Shown here piece after piece: positions 1 through 6,541 of a DNA stretch of 35,621 bases. Numbering within the stretch: the stretch's first letter is position 1; every line of letters starts with the position of its first letter. Below the pieces are notes generated by a model, which had not been told where the DNA came from, made no database searches, and saw only the letters and a list, made by a program, of their open reading frames with translations. Source of the DNA: a virus; the IMG/VR virus record IMGVR_UViG_3300044522_001050, positions 1 to 35,621 of that record. One strand, written 5' to 3'. Position numbers and translations under genes: made by a program.

Positions 1-152
1 GGCGAAGACTCGATGACGTTGAGGATGGGCTGCGTGATGAAAGCGGCAAAGGCCTCGCGGGCTTTGACGGCTTCCGTCATGTTGCGGGTGTCAGCCATCA
101 GCTTGAAAAGCTTGGTGTTGGCTGCGTTCTTTTCGATAGTGATTTTTTTCAT
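1..152 (-). CDS. Probable major capsid protein, N-terminal fragment (cut by window edge)
   Basis: Only the first 50 or so residues are visible; the gene runs off the left end of the window. The protein starts MKKITIEKNAANTKLF and continues into a helical stretch with AREAFAAFITQPIL, which resembles the N-terminal helix of HK97-fold major capsid proteins of large phages. The ATG at 150-152 follows a recognisable AAGGA about 12 bases upstream, one of the few Shine-Dalgarno-like sites in this window and fitting for a highly expressed gene. Position also supports a capsid gene, because it comes right after protease-scaffold and a small probable decoration protein. The call is an inference from a short fragment and gene order; another head protein is possible. 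Confidence 0.5.
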   Translation of the reverse strand, partial: MKKITIEKNAANTKLFKLMADTRNMTEAVKAREAFAAFITQPILNVIESS

Positions 153-173
153 TTGAGTGAGATCCTTTCAGGA

Positions 174-839
174 TTAGGCGTTCATGTTGAGCTGGAGCAG
201 CGCATAGCCGCCCTGAGCAGAGAACTCACTGGCGATGCCCGTGTTGGACGAGGCCGGAAGGGTGGTGATCCACTTACCGATAACATGGGCTTGCGTGTAG
301 GCAACAGCGGTAGCGGTCGCAGCGAAGTTCGCGCTAAGGGGATCAACGACGCCGATGGTGCCGTTACCAGAGTAAGAAACGACGGCAAGCTTGCCGGGGG
401 CAGGAGCCCCGAAACGCTGATCGATAGCGTAACCCCACAAGCCGAGAACCGAAGCCTTGGTGGCAACCGGAACAGACTCGCCGGAAATAACGGCACCGAT
501 TTCTTTGGCGCGGCGCTCGTTGTAGCGCAGGGGCTGGCTGTTCTCATCGAACTCCAGAGTGCTGAGCAGGGTAACGCCGAGCGAGTTGAAGCGGGTGTCG
601 CCCGAAGAGGTCGGGGTGACTTTCAGCTTCGTCTCGTAGCGGTAAGAGGCCGTGAGCGCGATAGGCGCACCGACGCTGGAGTTAGACCAGCCATCCGCAT
701 TCTGCGGGTTAGCGGCTCCAGTGACGATCTTGACAAGCTGACCAGCGAGACCAGACGACTGGTCAAGCGAGAAGAACGGGATGACATCGTGGTCATTCAC
801 GTCCTTGAGGGGATAGAGGCGAGTGCGAATAGTAGCCAT
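174..839 (-). CDS. Small structural protein, candidate head decoration protein
   Basis: A 221-residue protein with no signal peptide, membrane segment or cysteine cluster. It is rich in Ser, Thr, Ala, Gly and Val, and the spacing of hydrophobic residues suggests a mostly beta fold. It lies between the protease-scaffold gene (stop about 50 bases upstream) and the probable capsid gene (ATG about 20 bases downstream), where head decoration or capsid-stabilising proteins are often encoded. I do not recognise a named family. The start ATG-GCT is preceded by AATAACC, with no Shine-Dalgarno sequence but the ACC-ATG context seen repeatedly in this window. The structural role is inferred from position and composition only. 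Confidence 0.55.
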   Translation of the reverse strand: MATIRTRLYPLKDVNDHDVIPFFSLDQSSGLAGQLVKIVTGAANPQNADGWSNSSVGAPIALTASYRYETKLKVTPTSSGDTRFNSLGVTLLSTLEFDENSQPLRYNERRAKEIGAVISGESVPVATKASVLGLWGYAIDQRFGAPAPGKLAVVSYSGNGTIGVVDPLSANFAATATAVAYTQAHVIGKWITTLPASSNTGIASEFSAQGGYALLQLNMNA

Positions 840-892
840 GGTTATTAGTCTCTAGTAGAGAGTGAGTTGAGTTTTGTTGAGTTCTGAGGTTA

Positions 893-1600
893 TTATTTCT
901 TGGCGGCAGACAGCGGCTTGCCGTCGAGCTTAAAAGATTCGGCAAAGGCGTTTTTCATGGTGGCAAGGAGATCCTCGTCCACGTTCACGCCGTTCACGAT
1001 TTTTGTATCGGTGCTGCCATTGTCTTTGGCGGAGGCAAAAGCGGCCTTGAGATCCACCGAGGCTTTAGCGTCATCAGCGTCTTTGTGGTCGCTGGCTTTA
1101 CCGCCTTTGTCGCAGCTGTCGTCCGTCTTGTCCTTGTCGAGGGTCTTCTTGAACGTCGGGTCGCCGCCGCGCTTGAACTTGCCAGCCATCAGCTTCTTGC
1201 ATTTCTTGGCATAGGCGGCAAAGGCCTCGTCCGACAGCTCGCGGATATCAGAGGCGATGAGCTGGCGGTCTTCGTCATCAAGATCGAAATCCTCTTCAAA
1301 CGAGGCCATACGCTCTTGGTACTTGGCGGCGAGTTCAGACGCCTGAGCGCGCTGGGTCAACTCTTCGAGCTGCTTGCGAACTTCGGCAATCGCCACTTCG
1401 AGTTCGGCGCTGCGCTTTTCAGCTGAGGCCTTGGCCTCTTCAGCGTTTTTCAAGAGGTTTTTCTCCGCCTCGATCTTGGCGACGTATTCTTCAGAGCCCT
1501 TGTTGATGGCTTCCTGAATGAGGGCGACGGAAGCGGTGGCTTCCATTTTGCAGATTTCAGCCCAGTTCTGTTCAATGTCGGAAATAGTCTTGATGTCCAT
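893..1600 (-). CDS. Nested scaffold-only product from an internal start (predicted)
   Basis: This is the C-terminal 235 residues of the protease-scaffold gene, read in the same frame from an ATG at 1598-1600 (MDIKTISDIEQNW). The start is exactly at the boundary between linker and coiled coil. A copy of the bipartite late motif (1621-1646) lies 20 bases upstream, at a distance like those in front of whole genes here. Nested protease/scaffold genes that yield extra free scaffold are well known, for example lambda C and Nu3. That a separate protein is made is an inference; no Shine-Dalgarno sequence precedes this ATG. Confidence 0.5.
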   Translation of the reverse strand: MDIKTISDIEQNWAEICKMEATASVALIQEAINKGSEEYVAKIEAEKNLLKNAEEAKASAEKRSAELEVAIAEVRKQLEELTQRAQASELAAKYQERMASFEEDFDLDDEDRQLIASDIRELSDEAFAAYAKKCKKLMAGKFKRGGDPTFKKTLDKDKTDDSCDKGGKASDHKDADDAKASVDLKAAFASAKDNGSTDTKIVNGVNVDEDLLATMKNAFAESFKLDGKPLSAAKK

Positions 1601-2803
1601 AGGATTAGGTCTATTGAGGTTTACACGCGGATTGTCCGGAGTTATATTTTTTTGTTGACTTTTCTGTGAAATATTTTCAGAGGCGGCTGAGAGGGAGGTA
1701 TTCAAGCTGTCAATCACGACTGGTGCATGAGAGGGAAAAAAGATCTTTCCGCTCTTGATTTCGACCACCTCACTCGTCGCTCCCTCACGAGTGTTGCGCA
1801 CACCTTCGTCGGTGCCCAAAATCGTAGCCTTGGCCGATTGACTGTTGCTCAGTTCGATTACATAGCCGAAACGCAGAGCGTTATATTGGCCATCTGGCAG
1901 AGCAACAGGCTCTTTCATCCGAAGCTGGTTCGTGGATGCGGCGGCCTCTTCTCCGGGGCTAGACACAATAGCCTCTTTCGGCTGGGATCGATCCATGGTA
2001 GTCACCTCAGCCGGGACACCATTGTCTGGATTCTCTGGAATGTTCTCTGCCACAATATTTTTCGTAATAGGCAAAATTCCCTTGACATCTGCGGCGGGAT
2101 TCGACACGATAGAGTATCCAAGGATGACTGGAGAGCCTTTGATAATTCGGAAAAGCAGATCGCCGTTATTTGCGCGACCATTGCCCCCGTTACAGGTAAG
2201 AAGACGGTCGTATGCTCCGAAATTCTGGTCGTCGGACGAAATAACCTTGGCGTCAAAGAGATTCTTGGAGCCCACACCGATATCATAGGCCTGAAACGCG
2301 ATTTCCCATGAGAGGCTCAGGGCCTCCGTGCCCACGGAATCATCATTCATCGTGAGGTACTTGGAGAGCATGGGGTTGACAGCTTTCCACAGCGCGCCGA
2401 CCACGGACATATTGAACGGCTCTTTCAGCATGGCGGCTTCGGATGCGGTGATTGGCTCGCTAGTCCCAAAGCGCGTAACAGCAGAATCAAGGATAAAGCC
2501 CACTACGCTGTCGCGGTCATGTTCGGTCGAGATGAACTTGTGCTTCGCCGTATGGTTAATCGCGAGAGCGGTCTCCGTCGTTACAGAATCCCCGTTCTTG
2601 TTGACCATGCCAGCGACAGCGCCATCAGCCGCGAAGTAAAGCAGGTCAGGATTGTCCTCGGGGCGAATTCCGGAAGGCAACAGCCCTCTGAGAGCATCAA
2701 TCGATGCTTTTGCGACAAAACGATCTTGGTCCGATGGCGAAACTATGCGGGCCGAGGTTTCAAATCTAGACTTGTAGAGATAGTCGGCGGGTAGTGTGGA
2801 CAT
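893..2803 (-). CDS. Prohead protease fused to scaffolding protein
   Basis: A 636-residue two-part protein. Residues 1 to about 240 look like a prohead maturation protease: a VNKNGD segment near 67-72, a His in STEHDRDSVVGFI (His95) and a Ser in LSLSWEI (Ser165) match the usual His and Ser placement of phage capsid proteases. Residues about 250-400 are a low-complexity linker. Residues 402-636 form a charged coiled coil rich in Ala, Glu and Lys (about 410-495), then an acidic segment (EEDFDLDDEDRQ) and a lysine-rich tail, as in scaffolding proteins. The protein would assemble inside the procapsid and then digest the scaffold. An internal in-frame ATG at residue 402 follows a promoter-like motif (see the nested feature). 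Catalytic assignments are by pattern, not alignment. Confidence 0.78.
   Translation of the reverse strand: MSTLPADYLYKSRFETSARIVSPSDQDRFVAKASIDALRGLLPSGIRPEDNPDLLYFAADGAVAGMVNKNGDSVTTETALAINHTAKHKFISTEHDRDSVVGFILDSAVTRFGTSEPITASEAAMLKEPFNMSVVGALWKAVNPMLSKYLTMNDDSVGTEALSLSWEIAFQAYDIGVGSKNLFDAKVISSDDQNFGAYDRLLTCNGGNGRANNGDLLFRIIKGSPVILGYSIVSNPAADVKGILPITKNIVAENIPENPDNGVPAEVTTMDRSQPKEAIVSSPGEEAAASTNQLRMKEPVALPDGQYNALRFGYVIELSNSQSAKATILGTDEGVRNTREGATSEVVEIKSGKIFFPSHAPVVIDSLNTSLSAASENISQKSQQKNITPDNPRVNLNRPNPMDIKTISDIEQNWAEICKMEATASVALIQEAINKGSEEYVAKIEAEKNLLKNAEEAKASAEKRSAELEVAIAEVRKQLEELTQRAQASELAAKYQERMASFEEDFDLDDEDRQLIASDIRELSDEAFAAYAKKCKKLMAGKFKRGGDPTFKKTLDKDKTDDSCDKGGKASDHKDADDAKASVDLKAAFASAKDNGSTDTKIVNGVNVDEDLLATMKNAFAESFKLDGKPLSAAKK
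1621..1646 (-). promoter_or_regulatory. Late-promoter-like bipartite motif inside the protease-scaffold gene
   Basis: Read on the minus strand it begins TATAACT and ends CGCGTGTAA, 26 bases in all, matching the copies at 14398 and 33656 in both boxes and in spacing. It lies within coding sequence, 20 bases ahead of the in-frame ATG at 1600. Confidence 0.55.
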
Positions 2804-2807
2804 ACGT

Positions 2808-2827
2808 GCGTGTAAGGGGTTACACGC
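2808..2827. repeat. Perfect inverted repeat in the protease-scaffold leader
   Basis: GCGTGTAA, four bases (GGGG on the plus strand), then TTACACGC. The arms are 8 bp and perfect, ending 4 bases from the start codon of the 2803 gene. It could be an RNA hairpin near the start or a DNA operator, and it overlaps the GTGTAA box of the late motif. Confidence 0.6.
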
Positions 2828-2845
2828 ATTTTTTGCCCAATTTAA
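2820..2845 (-). promoter_or_regulatory. Late-promoter-like motif before protease-scaffold (degenerate left box)
   Basis: On the minus strand the site begins TTAAATT and ends GCGTGTAA, with the same 26-base length as the better copies. The right box is perfect, while the left box keeps AA at positions 4-5 and T at 7. It ends 16 bases before the ATG at 2803. Its right box is also one arm of an inverted repeat (2808-2827). Confidence 0.45.
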
Positions 2846-2865
2846 CTAAAAATGCAAAAACTAGC

Positions 2866-3606
2866 CTATTCGTTAAAAAACGTATCTTGCGCTATCAAGG
2901 TCAATAGCGCCTCTTGATCTGGGGTAAACTCAACCATAGACTCACCCTCAGCCCAACCGTAAAAAGAGGTCTTTCTGACATGCTCTTTTGAGCCGATCTC
3001 CACCAGTGGATTCGCAAATCCGTAAAAAGAAGATTTCGATCTGGTTTTCGCTGTCCAGACAGGAATTCCCAAGTTGTTTTCAGAAGACTCCGAGATGGAT
3101 TTTGAAAAACCGACAGAGGAAACGACTCCATGAGCCGCGCCCTTGAAAAACTGAGTGGATTTTGAGGAGGAAGAGCGCTCGGCAACCCCAGCAACAATCC
3201 CATAGAAACGGGGGGCTACGGGACGCTTGCCGCGAGACGACTTGATAACGTCGGCGCGAATCTCGGATTTGGAGCCTGAAATGTCTTTGATCTCGGTCTC
3301 AAAAACCGTGACAAGATTCGGAAACTTTATCGTCTCATACTTCGGTTCCGGGGCAGGGGCAAAGAGCGCTCTGCGGACCTTTCCGCGACGGTCGCTTACG
3401 CCACCACCGCCACCCCCACCGCCAACAGGCTTTGGAGGAGTAGGTGGAACCGGCGCTGGGGTCTCTCCGAAATAGAGCTGTTGGCCATAATACGACTGAC
3501 CAAACGTGGCAGAGCCAAACATACCGCCCGCATTGGGCCTAATGGTAATTTGTTCGGCCTGCGAAGCGCCGTAGAAGGATTGACCGTAAAAATATGCGCC
3601 AAACAC
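2866..3606 (-). CDS. FYG-repeat protein, probable virion component
   Basis: A 246-residue protein that I do not recognise. The N-terminus carries aromatic Tyr/Phe-Gly-Gln repeats (YFYGQSFYG, then FGQSYYGQ). A proline run and a run of eight glycines follow near residues 50-70. The rest contains about four loosely repeated units that begin FYG or FFKG followed by an Ala (RFYGIVAG, QFFKGAAHG, SFYGFANP, SFYGWAEG), each then rich in Ser and Lys. The start used is GTG at 3604-3606, because no ATG lies near the repeat start; the late-like motif 3616-3641 ends 9 bases before it. Placement between the glycosyltransferase pair and head genes suggests a structural or fibre-associated role, but this is inference. 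Confidence 0.6.
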   Translation of the reverse strand: MFGAYFYGQSFYGASQAEQITIRPNAGGMFGSATFGQSYYGQQLYFGETPAPVPPTPPKPVGGGGGGGGVSDRRGKVRRALFAPAPEPKYETIKFPNLVTVFETEIKDISGSKSEIRADVIKSSRGKRPVAPRFYGIVAGVAERSSSSKSTQFFKGAAHGVVSSVGFSKSISESSENNLGIPVWTAKTRSKSSFYGFANPLVEIGSKEHVRKTSFYGWAEGESMVEFTPDQEALLTLIAQDTFFNE

Positions 3607-3615
3607 AGTAAGAGA

Positions 3616-3641
3616 TTACACCTAAAAGAGGCTAAGTTCTA
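3616..3641 (-). promoter_or_regulatory. Late-promoter-like motif before the FYG-repeat gene
   Basis: On the minus strand it begins TAGAACT and ends TAGGTGTAA, with the standard 26-base span. One base of the left box differs from TATAACT. It overlaps the stop codon of the acetyltransferase gene (3632-3634) and ends 9 bases before the GTG start at 3606, so any transcript starting after it would be almost leaderless. Confidence 0.45.
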
Positions 3642-4090
3642 ACTGTGTCCCGGACTCTGGCGGGCTCCCCGCGAACCATAGAGAAGGCTTCAACGTCCTT
3701 TGTTACGATGGCTCCAGCCCCAATCCGCGCTCCTTTTCCAATTCTGACCCCGGGCAAAAGAACCGCGCCAGCGCCAATGGAGGCATCATCTTCAATGATC
3801 GGAGGCTCTGCCCTGTAGCCCGGGTTGCTCACGACCGGGTTACGATCATCGCACGCAACAACGCCGGGGCCAATAAAGACGCTGTGCCCAATCCGGCTGT
3901 TGGGCGGCAGAAAGGTGTTAAAGCCAATTCTCGTTCCATCTCCAATGGTCGTTCCATGGCCGATTTCGCAGCAAGAACCGATGTTGCAGTTCTTTCCAAT
4001 TTCAACGTTGGCAAGGACTACGGAGAAGTTCCAGACGCGAGTTCCCTCGCCGATAACAGCAGTGGGGTGAATAGAATTGATTACGCTCAT
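3632..4090 (-). CDS. Hexapeptide-repeat (left-handed beta-helix) acyltransferase
   Basis: A 152-residue protein made almost entirely of [LIV]-G-x4 hexapeptide repeats, the signature of the left-handed beta-helix acyltransferase fold. Examples are VEIGKNCNIGSCCEIG and IGKGARIGAGAIV, followed by the typical end GEPARV. The opening IHPTAVIGEGTRVWNF and the loop VACDDRNPV resemble WbpD/WlbB-type N-acetyltransferases that acetylate an amino group on a nucleotide sugar using acetyl-CoA. Its ATG overlaps the stop of the glycosyltransferase gene (ATGA), so the two are co-translated and probably act on the same glycan. In a phage this could modify virion proteins or host surface sugars. The enzyme class is clear; the substrate is not. 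Confidence 0.88.
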   Translation of the reverse strand: MSVINSIHPTAVIGEGTRVWNFSVVLANVEIGKNCNIGSCCEIGHGTTIGDGTRIGFNTFLPPNSRIGHSVFIGPGVVACDDRNPVVSNPGYRAEPPIIEDDASIGAGAVLLPGVRIGKGARIGAGAIVTKDVEAFSMVRGEPARVRDTVRT

Positions 4091-5064
4091 AGGTTTTTGT
4101 AAATCTCGATCATTGCCTTGGCGGTTTCCGACACGTCTGGGACAATCTCTTTTTTGCGAGGCTCCACTTCGCCGTTCAAAATATTGACGAGTTCAGCCGC
4201 AAAGACCCGCTGATCCCCCTCTGTTATCCAGTAGTCCGAATAGGGGTTACCGGCATACGAAATGGTTTTCGCGCCTGACGCATTCGCCTCAAGACACAGG
4301 CGGTTAAAGTCTCCGTAGCGCACCATCCCAAGGAAGAAGTCCGTTGAGCAGAATGCATTGCGCAGCGTATCGTGATCAAAGGCGATTGGGGAGATATGGC
4401 TCCAGTAAGAAGTCCCGTTGCGATTGACCATTGGGAAGAACCAGCGGTGCATATCATTCGGGAGATAGGGGTGGTGTAGGCGCGCCTCGCCTTTTACGTT
4501 CGGGGCGATCCAAGGTCCCCATGCCATGAAAAGGTCGAGAGACCATTTGATGGTGTGCTGATTTTCACAGGTCAAAACCGAAGGGGAGCCAGCGAATTTA
4601 CCACGAGTGGGCAACGGCTTCCAGAAGTTCTTGTCAACACCGAGGGGGATGCAGTGGACGGCGCGCCCCTTGTCGCACAGGCTTTGCCAAATAGCCTGAT
4701 GGCGCGGCCAAAAAGTAACAATGGCATCGGCTGTTCTGAGCCAATTCTGCGTCAGCATCCACCCATCGGAATGGCCATAAGACTTTTTAGCCCCCTCTTC
4801 AACAGATCCCTGAAAAATGTGCTCTGGAGTTCCATGACATACCCAAACGATCTTGAGCGGCTTTTTCACCCGCTTACGCATGGAGTCTGGGAAATGGGTG
4901 TGGCTTACGTGAATGTCAGCGTCAAGCCCAGCGTCAAAAGTGCTGGCGTCCTGAGGATTGCAAAGGATGGAGTCATACCCCAAAGCTTTTTCGCTGGCCA
5001 CGCAAGATTCGGCAACGCGGGCCATGCCTGAATTATTGCGGATTGTCCAATGGGCTATTTTCAT
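4087..5064 (-). CDS. GT-B family glycosyltransferase (GT4-like)
   Basis: A 325-residue protein with the layout of a GT-B glycosyltransferase. It has an N-terminal Rossmann-like start (MKIAHWTIRNNSGMARV), a mid-protein HCIPLGVD (residues 137-144, matching the N/P-x-GVD segment of GT4 enzymes), and a C-terminal donor-binding segment FNRLCLEANASGAKTISYAG (253-272), equivalent to the E-x7-E/LEAxASG region. No signal peptide or membrane segment is present, so it should act in the cytosol on a nucleotide-sugar donor. It overlaps the acetyltransferase by 4 bases. The pair lies between the fibre and head genes, so glycosylation of a virion protein such as the Ser/Thr-rich fibre is one possibility. 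Donor and acceptor are unknown. Confidence 0.82.
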   Translation of the reverse strand: MKIAHWTIRNNSGMARVAESCVASEKALGYDSILCNPQDASTFDAGLDADIHVSHTHFPDSMRKRVKKPLKIVWVCHGTPEHIFQGSVEEGAKKSYGHSDGWMLTQNWLRTADAIVTFWPRHQAIWQSLCDKGRAVHCIPLGVDKNFWKPLPTRGKFAGSPSVLTCENQHTIKWSLDLFMAWGPWIAPNVKGEARLHHPYLPNDMHRWFFPMVNRNGTSYWSHISPIAFDHDTLRNAFCSTDFFLGMVRYGDFNRLCLEANASGAKTISYAGNPYSDYWITEGDQRVFAAELVNILNGEVEPRKKEIVPDVSETAKAMIEIYKNL

Positions 5065-5084
5065 AGGTGGTGTATAAACCGCCT

Positions 5085-5112
5085 ATGATGATAGTTTTCC
5101 CAGAAAGGTCAA
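5085..5112 (-). promoter_or_regulatory. Sigma-70-like promoter for the glycosyltransferase pair
   Basis: Minus strand TTGACC, 16 bases, CATCAT, followed by the ATG 20 bases later at 5064. The CTTGAC box and 16-base spacing are shared with sites at 11760, 21860, 34644 and 35143. An imperfect inverted repeat (CATAGGTGG with CCGCCTATG, 5062-5087) spans from the -10 to the start codon and could be an operator. The -10 box is weak. Confidence 0.35.
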
Positions 5113-5134
5113 GACAAAAGCGAAGCCTCAGAGA

Positions 5135-6058
5135 TCACCAGCAGGAAATGATCACAAGGCCGTCGCCAGCCTTGCCACCTTGCCCTCCAGTTACACCTTG
5201 ACCGCCGCCGCCGCCGCCGCAGCCAAAGCCGCCTTGGCCACCCTTGCCACCAATATTACTCCCCGTCGGATTAGAGCCGCCGCCAGTTCCACCAGTCCCG
5301 CACAGGCCTTGGAACTGCCAAAAGCCCGAGTTGCCATGGCCGCCACTCGCGAGACCGCCGGGAATCGTAGTAATAAGACCAGCGCCGGTAATTGCGCCGC
5401 CAGCAGTTAGATTGTTGTTATTACTGGTGGTTCCACCTCCTCCAGATCCACCGCAAAGCATTGAGTTGACCATGGCCGTTACAGCCGCAGCCGCACCTGC
5501 GGTAATACCACCCGCACCACCCGCAATACTAACGTCCGCCTTCCAAGCACCCGGGTAAGAAAGCTGCATAGCAGTTTGCACTGCAATAGTGCCTGCGGCA
5601 CCCGCAGCGCCAGTTGTTCCAGCAGCCGCTGGAGCAGCAGGATTATTGGCATTGGCCGAAGTATAAAGGTTTGCGGCTGTAATACTTCCACGAATGGCCG
5701 AAACGTAGGAGTTCATGCCAATGACACCGGGTCCGTTAGCCGCGCCGCCGTTTGCTCCCACGCCTACAGAAATATGTAGAAACTCGGGAAGGAAGAACGC
5801 AGGAATAATCAGTTTTGTATAGCCGCTAGATCCACCGCCGCCGCCACCGGCACTAATTCCAGAGTTTCCAGCAGGACGGGAATTTCCACCAGCCCCAGAC
5901 GCCCCAGAGCCAATGCATAGAATACTCACCATCATTGCGCCCTTTGGCTTTTGCCAAACCTGCCAGCTGCCAACCGTGACAACAGAACTGATGCCAGCAG
6001 CGTAAAAGATTTGGTTCAAGCCTCCGCGTCCAATCGGAAAGTGGAATGTGTCAATCAT
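5135..6058 (-). CDS. Glycine-rich protein, candidate fibre-tip adhesin
   Basis: A 307-residue protein. An N-terminal part of about 60 residues (MIDTFHFPIGRGGLNQ...) is followed by long glycine-rich tracts (GGGGGGSSGYTK, GGSGGGGTTSNNNN, GGTGGGSNPTG, CGGGGGGQG) separated by hydrophobic and Ala-rich segments. Such alternation is known in glycine-rich phage tail proteins and in gp38-type adhesins of phage S16, where glycine runs pack as polyglycine-II helices with the variable loops at the end. The start at 6058 overlaps the upstream stop (TGATG) and has GGAGG 9 bases before it; a longer reading frame to 6091 exists but would overlap the neighbour more. It follows the giant fibre and a 153-residue protein, which fits a tip or receptor-binding role. 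Role inferred. Confidence 0.7.
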   Translation of the reverse strand: MIDTFHFPIGRGGLNQIFYAAGISSVVTVGSWQVWQKPKGAMMVSILCIGSGASGAGGNSRPAGNSGISAGGGGGGSSGYTKLIIPAFFLPEFLHISVGVGANGGAANGPGVIGMNSYVSAIRGSITAANLYTSANANNPAAPAAAGTTGAAGAAGTIAVQTAMQLSYPGAWKADVSIAGGAGGITAGAAAAVTAMVNSMLCGGSGGGGTTSNNNNLTAGGAITGAGLITTIPGGLASGGHGNSGFWQFQGLCGTGGTGGGSNPTGSNIGGKGGQGGFGCGGGGGGQGVTGGQGGKAGDGLVIISCW

Positions 6059-6519
6059 CAGTAGTTGCCTCCGAAAATGATAGCGCCCCAATTCAGATTG
6101 CTGGTTTGAGCGGTGTGTTGAGAAATGTGGAGATATTGACCTGAACCGATGGCGCGGCCAACAGGAACTTCGTAGTAGTTGGCGGCGTTTGTAGCGCTCG
6201 ATGCGGCAATGATGGGAACACCGACTTCGGAAAAGAGAAAAGTATTTAGGTCAGTTGTCAACCCGGGAACAGGCACAGTGCTGATATAGGTACGAAGCAC
6301 AGTAGCGACGCTATTGGTTGCTCCTGACGCCATACATGTCCAACGAATAGTGTCAATGTAGCTGCCATTTGGCCCACCGGAAAACGCGGCAATCATATTA
6401 TCAATGCCCACGCCAGCGCTGTAGCCATCGCTGCGAGGAACGGCCCATGTATTAGGAATGGAATTGAACGTGACAACTGGAGTTGCAGTGAACAGTGGAT
6501 TGTTATTTGGTGCTGGCAT
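6058..6519 (-). CDS. Small probable fibre-associated protein
   Basis: A 153-residue protein starting MPAPNNNPLFTATPVV, rich in Ala, Ser, Thr, Val and Asn, with no signal peptide or membrane segment. Predicted structure by eye is beta-rich. It sits 22 bases after the giant fibre and overlaps the glycine-rich protein by one base, so the three form a tight cluster: shaft, this protein, tip candidate. I do not recognise a named family. It might be a fibre connector, a tip domain or a carbohydrate-binding module. No Shine-Dalgarno sequence precedes its ATG. Confidence 0.6.
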   Translation of the reverse strand: MPAPNNNPLFTATPVVTFNSIPNTWAVPRSDGYSAGVGIDNMIAAFSGGPNGSYIDTIRWTCMASGATNSVATVLRTYISTVPVPGLTTDLNTFLFSEVGVPIIAASSATNAANYYEVPVGRAIGSGQYLHISQHTAQTSNLNWGAIIFGGNY

Positions 6520-6541
6520 AAGAATTTAGGTAAAGGACAAA

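Noticed and set aside
153-848. Plus-strand open frame opposite the 174-839 gene
   Set aside because: It has an Arg/Gly-rich composition typical of antisense frames and would conflict with the colinear head gene order.
5135-6058. Collagen-like protein
   Set aside because: Glycine occurs in runs and not in a regular Gly-x-y period, so a polyglycine-rich adhesin fits better.
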